From Planotetraspora mira (GTDB lineage Bacteria; Actinomycetota; Actinomycetes; Streptosporangiales; Streptosporangiaceae), in assembly GCF_016863275.1 (NCBI RefSeq), contig NZ_BOOO01000017.1, positions 62,001 to 126,000 on the forward strand: 64,000 nt of DNA. Reading direction: 5' to 3'. Each line of letters begins with the position of its first letter. The stretch's first letter is position 1. Positions 26,997 through 35,166 of the stretch are shown here, piece after piece. A program made the position numbers and the translations under genes. Under the pieces are notes generated by a model, which had not been told where the DNA came from, searched no databases, and saw nothing but the letters and a program-made list of their open reading frames with translations.

Positions 26997-27994
26997 CGGG
27001 GAGCCCCCGTGGTGGCCCGGACCACCAGGGCCGGCGCCACGACCACCGGGTTCCCCGGCGGCTCTCCTCCATCGAGGCGGGACGCGGCGCGCTCGATGGC
27101 CAGGCGGCCCAGCGCGTCCGCGTCCTGCCGAACGGTCGTCAGGGCGATGTGGGCGTAGGACGCCGCCCGGATGTCGTCGAACCCGACGACCGACAACTGC
27201 TCGGGGACCTTCAGCCCGGCACGGCGGACCGCGTCGACGAACCCGAGCGCGCAGCGGTCGTTGAAGGCCGTCACCGCCGTCGGCCCCTCCCCCGGAGGCA
27301 GGCCCAGCAGCACGGCGGCGGCCCGGGCGCCGTCCTCCTCGGTGAGGCCACCGGGCAGGAGCGGCATCGGGGGAAGGCCGAGGCGGCGCACGGCGCTCCG
27401 GTAGCCCCGGCGGCGCTGCGCCGCCCCCGGCGCCCGGCCTCCGTCCGCGTGGACGATGCGTCGATGGCCGAGCCCGTGGAGATGCGTCACCGCCTGGCGC
27501 AGGCCCTCCGCATCGTCGGTGCGCACCACGTCGACGCCTTCCACGCGCACGTCGCGCAACACGCTGACGGTCGGCAGCCGGCCCGCCAGTTCGGACAGTG
27601 CCGGGGACGGCAGCGCCGAGCCGACCAGGACGATCCCCTCACACCGCTCCGCGAGCAGGGCGCGGACCGCCTCCTCCTCGGAACGGCGCGGGGTAACTCC
27701 GCTCAGCACCACCTCGTAGTCCGAGACGGCCGCCGCGGCGTACAGGCTGTCGATCAGATCGCCGTGGAAGGCGTGGCCGACGCCGAACACGACGCCGAGC
27801 ATCCGGGTGCGGGTCCTGCCCAGACGGCTGGCCCGCCGGTCCGGCTGGTAGCCCAGATCGGCGGCCGCGGCGAGCACCCGCTCGCGGGTGCCCTCCGAGG
27901 CGCCCACCGCGCCGCGGAAGACGATGGAGACCAGCGCCCGGGAAACACCCGCGCGGGCGGCGACGTCCTCCATGGTCGGGCGAGCGACACTCAT
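26993..27994 (-). CDS. LacI-family transcriptional regulator
   Basis: A 333-residue LacI/GalR repressor. The N-terminal HTH (residues about 7-30) reads TMEDVAARAGVSRALVSIVF, followed by the hinge region and a periplasmic-binding-protein-like effector domain (VVFGVGHAFHGDLIDSLY; FNDRCALGFVDAVR; VVGFDDIRAASYAHI). ATG 27994 was chosen over GTG 28003 because neither has a ribosome-binding site and the ATG starts right before the HTH. GAGCGCTC-centred palindromes lie directly upstream and at the divergent gene, so it probably controls both directions. The effector is likely a sugar or polyol. Confidence 0.9.
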   Translation of the reverse strand: MSVARPTMEDVAARAGVSRALVSIVFRGAVGASEGTRERVLAAAADLGYQPDRRASRLGRTRTRMLGVVFGVGHAFHGDLIDSLYAAAAVSDYEVVLSGVTPRRSEEEAVRALLAERCEGIVLVGSALPSPALSELAGRLPTVSVLRDVRVEGVDVVRTDDAEGLRQAVTHLHGLGHRRIVHADGGRAPGAAQRRRGYRSAVRRLGLPPMPLLPGGLTEEDGARAAAVLLGLPPGEGPTAVTAFNDRCALGFVDAVRRAGLKVPEQLSVVGFDDIRAASYAHIALTTVRQDADALGRLAIERAASRLDGGEPPGNPVVVAPALVVRATTGAPR

Positions 27995-28008
27995 GCGGAC
28001 CACTGTAA

Positions 28009-28022
28009 CTGGAGCGCTCTAG
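28009..28022. promoter_or_regulatory. LacI-type operator, proximal site
   Basis: CTGGAGCGCTCTAG is a near-perfect palindrome centred on CG, as expected for LacI-family operators. It lies 15 bp upstream of the LacI start codon, so binding would block its own expression. Confidence 0.65.
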
Positions 28023-28065
28023 TCGCGCGCCCTTGACGAGGCGCCGAGGTCGGCGCGATGCTCGT

Positions 28066-28081
28066 ACTAGAGCGCTCTAGT
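28066..28081. promoter_or_regulatory. LacI-type operator, distal site
   Basis: ACTAGAGCGCTCTAGT is a perfect 16-bp palindrome sharing GAGCGCTC with the site at 28009-28022; the centres are 58 bp apart. It lies 12 bp upstream of the GTG start of the divergent dehydrogenase, downstream of a possible TTGACG -35 element (28033-28038), so repressor binding would block that promoter. Confidence 0.75.
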
Positions 28082-28093
28082 CTAGGAGTCTTC

Positions 28094-29143
28094 GTGCCCT
28101 TCCCCTCCCCTCTTCCCGAGCCGGTGCGCTTCGGGCTCATCGGCGCCGGCCGCATCGGCACCTTCCACGCCACCACGCTCGCCCGGCGCCTTCCGGAGGC
28201 CGAGTTGGTCGTCGTCGCCGACCCCGCGGGCGGGGCGGCGGAGCGGCTCGCCGCACCACTCGGCGCCGCGGCCACCACCGATGTCGACGCCGTGCTGGCC
28301 GACGATCGCGTCGAGGCGGTGGCCGTCACCTCCTCCTCGACCGCGCACGCGGACCTCGTGATCAGGGCCGCCGCGGCGGGCAAGGCCGTGTTCTGCGAGA
28401 AGCCGATGGCGATGACCCTCGACGAGGCGGACGAGGCGATCGCGGCCTGCGAGCGGGCGGGCGTGCCCCTGCAGGTCGGGTTCAACCGCCGCTTCGCCGC
28501 CGACTTCGCCGCGGCCAAGAGGATCGTCGAGGACGGCGGCGTCGGCACGCCGCAACTCCTCCGCTCGCTCACGCGCGACCCCGGCCTGGCGGATCCCGGG
28601 GCGGTCCCGCCGTGGACGATCTTCACCCAGACGCTCATCCACGATTTCGACACCCTCAACTGGTTCAACTCCGGCGCGGCGGCCGTGGAGGTCAACGCCA
28701 TGGCCGACGCCCTCGTCGCACCCGGTTTCCGCTCCGCCGGGCTCCTCGACACCGCCGTGGTGACCATCCGGTTCGGCAACGGCGCGCTCGCCACGGCGGA
28801 GGCGAGCTTCTCCGCGGCCTACGGTTACGACGTGCGCGGCGAGGTCTTCGGCTCCGCCGGGATGGTGACCGTCGGCACCCCGGCCCAGCCTGCCGTACGG
28901 CACTGGAGCGGCGCCGGCGTGGCGGGCCCGACCGTGCGTGCGGACACCGAACTCTTCCCCGACGCGTACGCCGCCGAACTGGCCGCCTTCTGCCTGGCGG
29001 TGCGTGAGGGCACCCCGCCCCTGGTGGGAGGACACGACGCGCGGGCCGCGTTGCGGATCGCGCTGGCGTGCGTCGCGTCGGTCGAACGCGGCGCTCCGGT
29101 CCGCGTCGGCGAGATCGACCGGCCCGAGGAGGCCGCCGTATGA
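28094..29143 (+). CDS. Gfo/Idh/MocA family dehydrogenase (IolG-like)
   Basis: A 349-residue NAD(P)-dependent dehydrogenase with Rossmann motif GLIGAGRIGTFHA, EKPMAMT lysine motif and the TLIHDFDTLNWF catalytic region. An open frame extends upstream to 28058 but that would put the LacI operator inside the gene. GTG 28094 has a TAGGAG site at 28083-28088 and was chosen. It is similar in type to iolG and could oxidise an inositol isomer or a sugar. The ATGA overlap with the next gene indicates a two-gene catabolic operon under the divergent LacI regulator. Confidence 0.88.
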   Translation: MPFPSPLPEPVRFGLIGAGRIGTFHATTLARRLPEAELVVVADPAGGAAERLAAPLGAAATTDVDAVLADDRVEAVAVTSSSTAHADLVIRAAAAGKAVFCEKPMAMTLDEADEAIAACERAGVPLQVGFNRRFAADFAAAKRIVEDGGVGTPQLLRSLTRDPGLADPGAVPPWTIFTQTLIHDFDTLNWFNSGAAAVEVNAMADALVAPGFRSAGLLDTAVVTIRFGNGALATAEASFSAAYGYDVRGEVFGSAGMVTVGTPAQPAVRHWSGAGVAGPTVRADTELFPDAYAAELAAFCLAVREGTPPLVGGHDARAALRIALACVASVERGAPVRVGEIDRPEEAAV

Positions 29144-29991
29144 GCACGCGCGGCAGGCAGGGCCCGTTCACGTTGGCGGTCTGCGCCGAGATGGTCTTCC
29201 GTGAGCTGCCCGTGGCCGAGCGGGTCCGGCGGATCACCGAACTGGACTTCCAGGTCGAGATCTGGGACTGGACCCGCCACGACATCGGCATGCTGGCCGC
29301 CCTCCGCGAGGAGGGGGCCGTCTACTCCTCCATGACCGGCTACGTGCGGGGAGGTCTCACCGATCCGGCCGCCGCGGACGAACTGCTCGCGACCGCCGCG
29401 GAGTCCGTGGCGGTGGCGCGGCGGCTCGGGATCCCGAGGCTCAACCTGCACGGGACCGGCCTCGACGGTGACGGCCTGCCGGTGGTTCCGGCGACGGAGG
29501 TGACCGGCGCGATGTGGCTGGCCGCACACCGCACGCTCGGCCGGATCGCCCGCCTCGGGCAGGAGCACGGGGTCACCTTCGTGCTCGAGAACCTGAACAC
29601 CGCCGTGGACCACCCGGGCGTGCCCTTCGGCCGGGCGGAGGACTGCCTGGCGCTCGTGGAGTCGGTCGGCGGCGACCATCTGCGGCTGATGCTCGACCTC
29701 TACCACGCCCAGATCGGCGAGGGGAACCTCATCGAGCTGTGCCGCCGGGCCCTGCCGTGGATCGGTGAGATCCAGGTGGCGGACGTGCCGGGACGCTGCG
29801 AGCCCGGCACCGGCGAGATCAACTACCCCGCCGTCGCACGGGCCCTGGCGGCCATGGGCTACACCGGCACGATCGGCCTGGAGGGCTGGGCCTCCGGGGA
29901 CGGCACGGCGGCCCTGCGCGCCTTCCGGGACGCCTTCACCGTCGAGTCCTCCGTACGCGGCACGGAGATCACAACCATCCCCTCCGTTTGA
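29140..29991 (+). CDS. Hydroxypyruvate-isomerase-like TIM-barrel protein
   Basis: A 283-residue xylose-isomerase-like TIM-barrel protein. The N-terminal LAVCAEMVFRELPVAER segment and the later VLENLNTAVDHPG, MLDLYHAQIGEGN and IQVADVPGRCEPGTGEINY segments match the Hyi (hydroxypyruvate isomerase) branch, with Glu/Asp/His metal ligands. It probably isomerises a keto-sugar product of the adjacent dehydrogenase. ATG 29140 overlaps the dehydrogenase stop. Its 3' end overlaps the convergent corA gene by 23 bp. Confidence 0.85.
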   Translation: MSTRGRQGPFTLAVCAEMVFRELPVAERVRRITELDFQVEIWDWTRHDIGMLAALREEGAVYSSMTGYVRGGLTDPAAADELLATAAESVAVARRLGIPRLNLHGTGLDGDGLPVVPATEVTGAMWLAAHRTLGRIARLGQEHGVTFVLENLNTAVDHPGVPFGRAEDCLALVESVGGDHLRLMLDLYHAQIGEGNLIELCRRALPWIGEIQVADVPGRCEPGTGEINYPAVARALAAMGYTGTIGLEGWASGDGTAALRAFRDAFTVESSVRGTEITTIPSV

Positions 29992-31015
29992 ACACCATGT
30001 AGAGCACGGCGGAGGCCAGGACCATGGCGACCAGAGCCAGGGGGTAGCCCAGGACCCAGTGCAGCTCCGGCATGTGTTCGAAGTTCATGCCGTACACGGT
30101 GCCGATGAGAGAGGGAGCGAAGATGATCGCCGCCCAGGCCGAGATCTTCTTGATCTCCTCGTTCTGGGCGTAGCTGGCCTCGGTCAGGTGCTTGACCTCC
30201 TCGTTCTGCGCCTGACCGATCAGCGCCGCCTTGATGGTGAGGGTGGTCTGGTAGAACTCGATGACCCCCTGGAGGTACTCCCGCTCGCCGTCGGCCACGC
30301 GGCGGATCCGCTCGAACTGGCCGGCGATGTCGACCACGAGGCGCTGCCCTCCGGGCGAGATCCGCGTGAGACCGGCCATCCCCCCGTAGATCGCGCTGCT
30401 CAGCGCGCCCATGGTCCGTACGGCGAGCAGGCCGTGGCGGGCGCGGAACAGCTCGTTGAGGAACTCTTCGGGTTCGCCGACGTGCCCGCCGGTGACCCGC
30501 TGCTCCAGTCGCCACACGTCGCTGGTCACCGTCTCCACGTACTCCTCCTGGTTGCGGATCAGAGCGGAGACGATCGCGTGGGACAGTTCGAAGGCCGTGG
30601 CGGGCCGCAGGCGCCCGGCCTTGATCCGTGACAGGACGGCCCGGGTCTCGCGCAGCGCGATCTCCGGATCGACCGCCGGGTTGATCGGGCCGTGGACCGT
30701 CACCAGGTAGTTGCGGCCGACGAACTGGTCGAGCTCGATGTAATGCACGTGGCCGCGCTCGCCCCGCTCCGGCGTGTGCAGGACGACGAACACGTGGTCC
30801 AGGTAGGCGTGCATCTTGGGCACCCGGTTGCGTTCGACGCAGTCCTTGACCGCCATGGGATGGAAGGCGAACACCTCCGACAGCACTCGTGCGGCGTCTC
30901 TGTCGCAACTCGGGATGTCCACCCACACCAGGCCGTCCTGCCGGGCGAGCAGCCCCGCCAGTTCCTCGACGGTACGCTCCTCGATCCCCTCGTCACCGAT
31001 CAGGCGCACGTCCAT
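29969..31015 (-). CDS. corA: CorA-family magnesium/cobalt transporter
   Basis: A 348-residue CorA-type channel. A large N-terminal cytoplasmic domain and a long helix are followed by two C-terminal transmembrane helices; the first ends with the ion-selective YGMNFEHMPEL motif (GMN). The protein ends with a positively charged tail (FKRRGWL), as usual. ATG 31015 was chosen because GGAGG lies four bases upstream and the family's N-terminus aligns there; an in-frame ATG at 31114 has a poorer context. It transports Mg2+ along its electrochemical gradient as a pentamer. Its 3' end overlaps the convergent gene by 23 bp. Confidence 0.92.
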   Translation of the reverse strand: MDVRLIGDEGIEERTVEELAGLLARQDGLVWVDIPSCDRDAARVLSEVFAFHPMAVKDCVERNRVPKMHAYLDHVFVVLHTPERGERGHVHYIELDQFVGRNYLVTVHGPINPAVDPEIALRETRAVLSRIKAGRLRPATAFELSHAIVSALIRNQEEYVETVTSDVWRLEQRVTGGHVGEPEEFLNELFRARHGLLAVRTMGALSSAIYGGMAGLTRISPGGQRLVVDIAGQFERIRRVADGEREYLQGVIEFYQTTLTIKAALIGQAQNEEVKHLTEASYAQNEEIKKISAWAAIIFAPSLIGTVYGMNFEHMPELHWVLGYPLALVAMVLASAVLYMVFKRRGWL

Positions 31016-31294
31016 TCGGCCTCCACCCCCGAGCGCAACCGCTGGACCAGACCCCGGCGCCGTGTTGCCCCACTCATTCGATCCTGCCAGGGCGGCCATT
31101 CCCATCTCGGTCATGGACCCCCGAATCCACCCATCATGGAACCTCCCCCGTCAATCGGGCGTAGCGATGCGAGCCGTACCCGTAAGGATCGAATCAAGAT
31201 TCCCGTGGCAAACGACTGATCAGCTCATATTTGGTCCATGACGATGATTTCCTCGTGGCGAGCGGCGGACGTCCGGCAGTGGCACGGCCGCGGC

Positions 31295-31894
31295 ATGGAG
31301 CAGTTCCATCACCCCCGTCCCGCCTGCTTCGGCCACGGATCGTCCCTCCGGCCCACGGAGGAGCGCCGCCTGCTGACGGAGGGTCTCAGCGGAACGGTGC
31401 TGGAGATCGGTGCGGGCGACGGGGTCAAATTCGCCTGCTACCCGAACACGGTCCAGGAGATCGCCGTCGCCGAGACCGATTCCTTCCTGCTCGACACGGT
31501 CCGCCTGAACTGCGAGCGGGGACCGGTCCCGGTCTACCGGGTCGCCGGCGACGTCACCCGCCTCCCGGTGCCGGACGGCGCGTTCGACGCCGTCGTCTGC
31601 TCGCTGATCCTGTGCACCGCGCCCGACCTCGGGCAGTCCCTCGCGGAGGTCAAGCGGGTGCTCAAGCCCGGCGGCGAACTGCGCTTCTACGAGCACGTGC
31701 GGTCGGCCAACCCCCTCGCCGCGGTCGCCGAGAGTCTCGTCACGCCCCTCTGGTCACAGGTGTGCGGGGGCTGCCACCCCGCCAGGGACACGCTGACCGC
31801 CATCGAGACGGCCGGGTTCGTGGTCGATCACGTGTTCCGGTTCTCCGTCCTCGCGGTCAGCCATGTGATCGGCGCCGCCAGGAAGACCGCCTGA
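31295..31894 (+). CDS. Class I SAM-dependent methyltransferase
   Basis: A 199-residue methyltransferase with motif I VLEIGAGDGVKFACYP (about residues 35-50), motif II DAVVCSLILCTAPD and a post-motif LKPGGELRFYEHVRS, matching the UbiE/type-11 group related to phospholipid or thiol methyltransferases. ATG 31295 (MEQFHHP) fits the usual family start; the frame opens at 31238 and neither start has a clear ribosome-binding site. The target molecule is unknown. The 280 bp upstream hold only the likely corA promoter region and a small GAATC-aa-GATTC dyad at 31191-31202. Confidence 0.85.
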   Translation: MEQFHHPRPACFGHGSSLRPTEERRLLTEGLSGTVLEIGAGDGVKFACYPNTVQEIAVAETDSFLLDTVRLNCERGPVPVYRVAGDVTRLPVPDGAFDAVVCSLILCTAPDLGQSLAEVKRVLKPGGELRFYEHVRSANPLAAVAESLVTPLWSQVCGGCHPARDTLTAIETAGFVVDHVFRFSVLAVSHVIGAARKTA

Positions 31895-31926
31895 CGGCCG
31901 GCCACCCGACCGCCGGCGGCGGGAGG

Positions 31927-32148
31927 TCATGTTCTCGGGGTCCCCTGGCCCGGCCTGGCCGGAGCCGCCGCCCGATCACGCAGAGCGGCCGCGCGGACGG
32001 CGAGAGCCTGCGACAACGCTTCGCAGTCGTCGAGGGTGAGCGGAGCCCGCGGCAGGAGATACAGCAGCCCGGCGGGCCCGTCGACGAGGTCGACCGGCAA
32101 CGGGCGGGTGGGCGCTTCGATGGATGTGGTAGTCACAATGGGCGTCAT
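31927..32148 (-). CDS. Small hypothetical protein
   Basis: A 73-residue frame starting at ATG 32148 with a weak AGGCGG site upstream. The middle part, LPVDLVDGPAGLLYLLPRAP followed by LTLDDCEALSQALAVRAAAL, looks like a real folded segment (strand-rich then a helix), while the C-terminus is Ala/Arg/Pro-rich. No family is recognised. It lies 61 bp downstream of the LysR gene on the same strand and may share its transcript. Confidence 0.35.
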   Translation of the reverse strand: MTPIVTTTSIEAPTRPLPVDLVDGPAGLLYLLPRAPLTLDDCEALSQALAVRAAALRDRAAAPARPGQGTPRT

Positions 32149-32209
32149 TCTGCCGCCTGGCACCGACAGAAATCGCGGCATTTGTTCGCGGACCGGCGGC
32201 CGCGCGTCT

Positions 32210-33160
32210 TCAGGCGGGAGCCGTCCCGTGCTGACGGGCGAGCCAGGCCGCGTAGTGCGGGCGTTCGGCGATCGCCTCACGATGCGCCTGCGCCGCGAAC
32301 GCGGTCAGCTCCTCGGCACGCCGGGCGAGCGGGCCGTCGCGGCGCCAGGCCACGAGATGCCGGAGCCACAGCGGATTCCCGGCGAGCGGGCGCACCACGA
32401 TGCCCGGACCGTCCTGCACCGTGGCCTGGCAGGGTGAGACCGCGTGCCCGCCGGCCACCAACTGCCGGATCATCGTCTGCTCGGTCATGCTGTGCGGGAC
32501 CCGTGGGGTGAAGCCCGCCTCCTGACACGCGGAGTAGACGCACTCGGGCCAGCCGACGCCGTCGGGCGGCGAGATCACCCAGTCGTCCCCGGCGAGGTCG
32601 GCCAGACGCACCTCCTGCTCGCCTGCGAGCGGGTGCCCACTGCTCATGAGCACGAAGACCGGCTCGGTCGCCACGAGCCGCATGCCGACCGAGGGGACGG
32701 GGGGCAGTTCGTTTCCCGGGTAGTCGACCAGGGTCGCCGCGTCGAGGCGGCGCGAGGCCAGCAGGTCGAGCAGGAGCCGCGGGGAGTATTCGGTGTGCAC
32801 GGTGATCGACACGCCCGGCACCGCGAAGAGCCGGCTGAGCAGGCCGGACAGCATGGGCGTCACATATCCCCCGATGCGCGCCACGTCCGACTGGTCATCG
32901 TCGGCCCTGACCCCGCTGAGCAGTTCGTCCACGGTGAGCAGGATGGATCTGGCCCGGGTCAGCACGAACTGGCCGAAGGGCGTCGGGGTGATGCCGAGGC
33001 GTCCGCGCCGGAAGAGCTGCCCGCCGAAGGCCCCCTCGACCCGCTGGAGCTGGGCGGTGAGCGCGGGTTGCGACACCCCGACGGCGATGGCGGCCTTGCT
33101 GAGGCTCCCGGCGTCGGCGATGGCGCAGATCACCCGCAGGTGGCGAAGCTCCAGCTGCAC
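32210..33160 (-). CDS. LysR-family transcriptional regulator
   Basis: A 316-residue LysR regulator. The winged HTH is at residues about 4-62 (LRHLRVICAIADAGSLSKAA, then VSQPALTAQLQRVE), followed by the two-lobed substrate-binding domain. A strong AGGAGG site seven bases upstream fixes GTG 33160. It is divergent from a proline iminopeptidase-type hydrolase, its probable target; the 110-bp gap is AT-richer and contains several ATA/TAT half-sites compatible with LysR binding. The inducer is unknown. Confidence 0.9.
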   Translation of the reverse strand: MQLELRHLRVICAIADAGSLSKAAIAVGVSQPALTAQLQRVEGAFGGQLFRRGRLGITPTPFGQFVLTRARSILLTVDELLSGVRADDDQSDVARIGGYVTPMLSGLLSRLFAVPGVSITVHTEYSPRLLLDLLASRRLDAATLVDYPGNELPPVPSVGMRLVATEPVFVLMSSGHPLAGEQEVRLADLAGDDWVISPPDGVGWPECVYSACQEAGFTPRVPHSMTEQTMIRQLVAGGHAVSPCQATVQDGPGIVVRPLAGNPLWLRHLVAWRRDGPLARRAEELTAFAAQAHREAIAERPHYAAWLARQHGTAPA

Positions 33161-33270
33161 AGCAGCCCCTCCTTTCACCCCTATAACGCCAGGAATATAC
33201 CTCTTCAGGATTTGCGGCATATTTCGTAGTTCGCCCAGGGTGGAGCCGAGACCGATAAGAGGAACGCCGC

Positions 33271-34524
33271 ATGCCCGTCACCCACCGCCACTCCGGATAC
33301 GTCTTCACGGACCACACGATCACGGTCCCGCTCGACCACGCCGCCCCAGGCGGCCGGACGATCGAGTTGTTCGCCCGTGAGGTGATCGCCGCGGACCGGG
33401 AGCCTGCGCGCCTGCCCTGGCTGCTCTACCTCGAAGGCGGCCCGGGCAACAGGGCCCCGCGCGAGCTCCCCGCCTGGCTGGAGCGGGCGAGCCGGGACTT
33501 CCGGGTGGTCCTGCTCGATCAGCGGGGCACGGGACGGAGCACGCCCGTCACCCGGCAGACCCTGACCGATCTCGCCGTCTCCGCGGACGACCTGCGCCAC
33601 TTCAGGGCCGACGCCATCGTGCGCGATGCCGAACTGCTCCGGGCCCACCTCGCGGGTGACCGCCCGTGGACCGTTCTCGGCCAGAGCTTCGGCGGGTTCT
33701 GCGCGCTCACCTACCTGTCTCTGGCCCCGGAGGGCCTGCGTGAGGTGATGATCACGGGTGGGTTGCCGTCGCTGACCGCCTCGCCGTACGACGTGTATCG
33801 GGCCGCCTACCCACGCGTCCTGGCCCACAACGACCGCTTCTTCGCCCGCTATCCGGGTGACCAGGAAATCGCGGCAAAGGTCGTGGATCACCTGCGGGAC
33901 GACGAGGTGTCACTGCCGGGCGGCGACGTGCTCACTCCGCGCCGGTTCCAGACCCTGGGCATCACGTTCGGCCAGGAGCGGCGCTTCGACCTCCTCCACC
34001 ACCTGCTGGAGGAGGCGTTCATCGGGAACGGCCGGCTCTCCGACGCCTTCCTGCGCCGGGTCGACTCCGTGGTCTCCTTCGCCGAACGCCCCCTCTACGC
34101 CCTGCTGCACGAGATGATCTACTGCCAGGGCGAGGCCTCCGCCTGGGCCGCACACCGGGCGTCGGCCGCGTTCCCCGAGTTCGACCTGGAGCGGGGCGGG
34201 CCGATCCGGTTCACCGGCGAAATGATCTTCCCGTGGCACTTCGACGAGGACCCCGCGCTGGCGCCGCTGCGCTCGTGCGCCGAGCGACTCGCCGCCTACA
34301 GCGCCTGGCCGCACCTGTACGACCCCGACCGCCTGGCCCGCAACACCGTGCCGGTGGCCGCGGCGATCTACCACGACGACATGTACGTCGACCGCGAGCA
34401 CTCACTCCGTACGGCCGGCGCGGTGGGCGGCCTGGTCCATTGGATCACCAACGAGTACGCCCACGACGGCCTCAGCCGCGGCCCCGCCGTACTAAACCGA
34501 CTGATCCACATGGTCCGCCGCTGA
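33271..34524 (+). CDS. Alpha/beta hydrolase, proline iminopeptidase (S33)
   Basis: A 417-residue alpha/beta hydrolase. The oxyanion motif LEGGPGNRAPREL, the VVLLDQRGTGRSTP segment and the nucleophile elbow GQSFGG are those of S33 proline iminopeptidases, which release N-terminal proline from peptides. The catalytic Asp is expected near VAAAIYHDDMY and His near the VHWITNEYAHDGL segment. AGAGGAA eight bases upstream supports ATG 33271. No signal peptide is visible, so it is likely cytoplasmic. It is divergent from the LysR gene. Confidence 0.9.
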   Translation: MPVTHRHSGYVFTDHTITVPLDHAAPGGRTIELFAREVIAADREPARLPWLLYLEGGPGNRAPRELPAWLERASRDFRVVLLDQRGTGRSTPVTRQTLTDLAVSADDLRHFRADAIVRDAELLRAHLAGDRPWTVLGQSFGGFCALTYLSLAPEGLREVMITGGLPSLTASPYDVYRAAYPRVLAHNDRFFARYPGDQEIAAKVVDHLRDDEVSLPGGDVLTPRRFQTLGITFGQERRFDLLHHLLEEAFIGNGRLSDAFLRRVDSVVSFAERPLYALLHEMIYCQGEASAWAAHRASAAFPEFDLERGGPIRFTGEMIFPWHFDEDPALAPLRSCAERLAAYSAWPHLYDPDRLARNTVPVAAAIYHDDMYVDREHSLRTAGAVGGLVHWITNEYAHDGLSRGPAVLNRLIHMVRR

Positions 34525-34571
34525 CCGAGGCCGGATCTCCCCCGGCCTCCTGACGGCACGGCGGCATCGGT

Positions 34572-34630
34572 CGGCGGGACGTCATCCCCTGCTTCGAGAG
34601 GCGCGGCTCCCCGTGGATGACATCCCGCCG
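34572..34630. terminator. Hairpin between convergent hydrolase and CMD genes
   Basis: CGGCGGGA (34572-34579) pairs with TCCCGCCG (34623-34630), and after one mismatch GTCATCC (34581-34587) pairs with GGATGAC (34615-34621), giving a 15-bp stem and a 27-nt GC-rich loop. It sits between the ends of two convergent genes, so it likely terminates both. Confidence 0.65.
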
Positions 34631-34633
34631 GGC

Positions 34634-35083
34634 TCACCAGGTCTTGCCGGCCTGCTCCCGGATCGTTCGGTTGATCCGGTTGAAGAAGTTGGTCAGCGCG
34701 ATCTCTAGGTTGATCGCGGACAGCTGCCCCTCGTCGAAGTGAGCGGCGGCGGCGTCCCAGATCTCGTCGGTCACCCCTGGCGCGCCGTCCTGGATCCGGG
34801 TGGCGGCCTCGGCCAGCGCGAGTGCGGCTCGCTCCGCCTCGGTGAAGAAGGGCGTCTCGCGCCAGGCGACCACGTTGTGCAGCCGCTCGTCGGTCTCCCC
34901 GTGCTTCTTGGCCGCCGCCACCCCGGCAAAGACGCACGGGCTGCAGCCGTTGATCTGGCTGGCCCGCAGGTGGACCAGCCCGAGCACGAGCGGGTCGACG
35001 CCGCCGGCGTGAATCGCCTTGTAAAGGTGCTGGATCGCCGTCATCACGTCGGGATTCGCCGGGCTCTTCATGCGTGCTTCCAT
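34634..35083 (-). CDS. Carboxymuconolactone decarboxylase / AhpD-like protein
   Basis: A 149-residue all-helical protein of the CMD/AhpD family. The redox motif CSPC (Cys 47 and Cys 50, in QINGCSPCVFAG) is intact and followed by the conserved KHGETDERLHNVVAWRE region. Such proteins act as thiol-dependent peroxidases or related oxidoreductases. GGAG eight bases upstream supports ATG 35083. It is divergent from an ECF sigma factor with a SnoaL-like tail; ECF41-type sigma factors are known to be linked to CMD, oxidoreductase or epimerase genes, so it is probably the sigma factor's target. Confidence 0.9.
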   Translation of the reverse strand: MEARMKSPANPDVMTAIQHLYKAIHAGGVDPLVLGLVHLRASQINGCSPCVFAGVAAAKKHGETDERLHNVVAWRETPFFTEAERAALALAEAATRIQDGAPGVTDEIWDAAAAHFDEGQLSAINLEIALTNFFNRINRTIREQAGKTW

Positions 35084-35123
35084 CGGTCTTGCTCCTTCAT
35101 CGGTTACCTGGGCCCCTCTGGGC

Positions 35124-35142
35124 CCGTCATCACCCATGACGG
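35124..35142. promoter_or_regulatory. Palindrome between CMD and ECF genes
   Basis: CCGTCAT-caccc-ATGACGG is a perfect inverted repeat with 7-bp arms in the 83-bp gap between the divergent CMD and sigma-factor genes. It may be an operator or a short hairpin in the sigma-factor leader. The canonical ECF41 element TGTCACA is absent here. Confidence 0.45.
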
Positions 35143-35166
35143 AGCAGATCCGAGGAAGGTAACAAC

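Noticed and set aside
35084-35166. ECF41 promoter upstream of the CMD/ECF pair
   Set aside because: TGTCACA does not occur in the gap on either strand.
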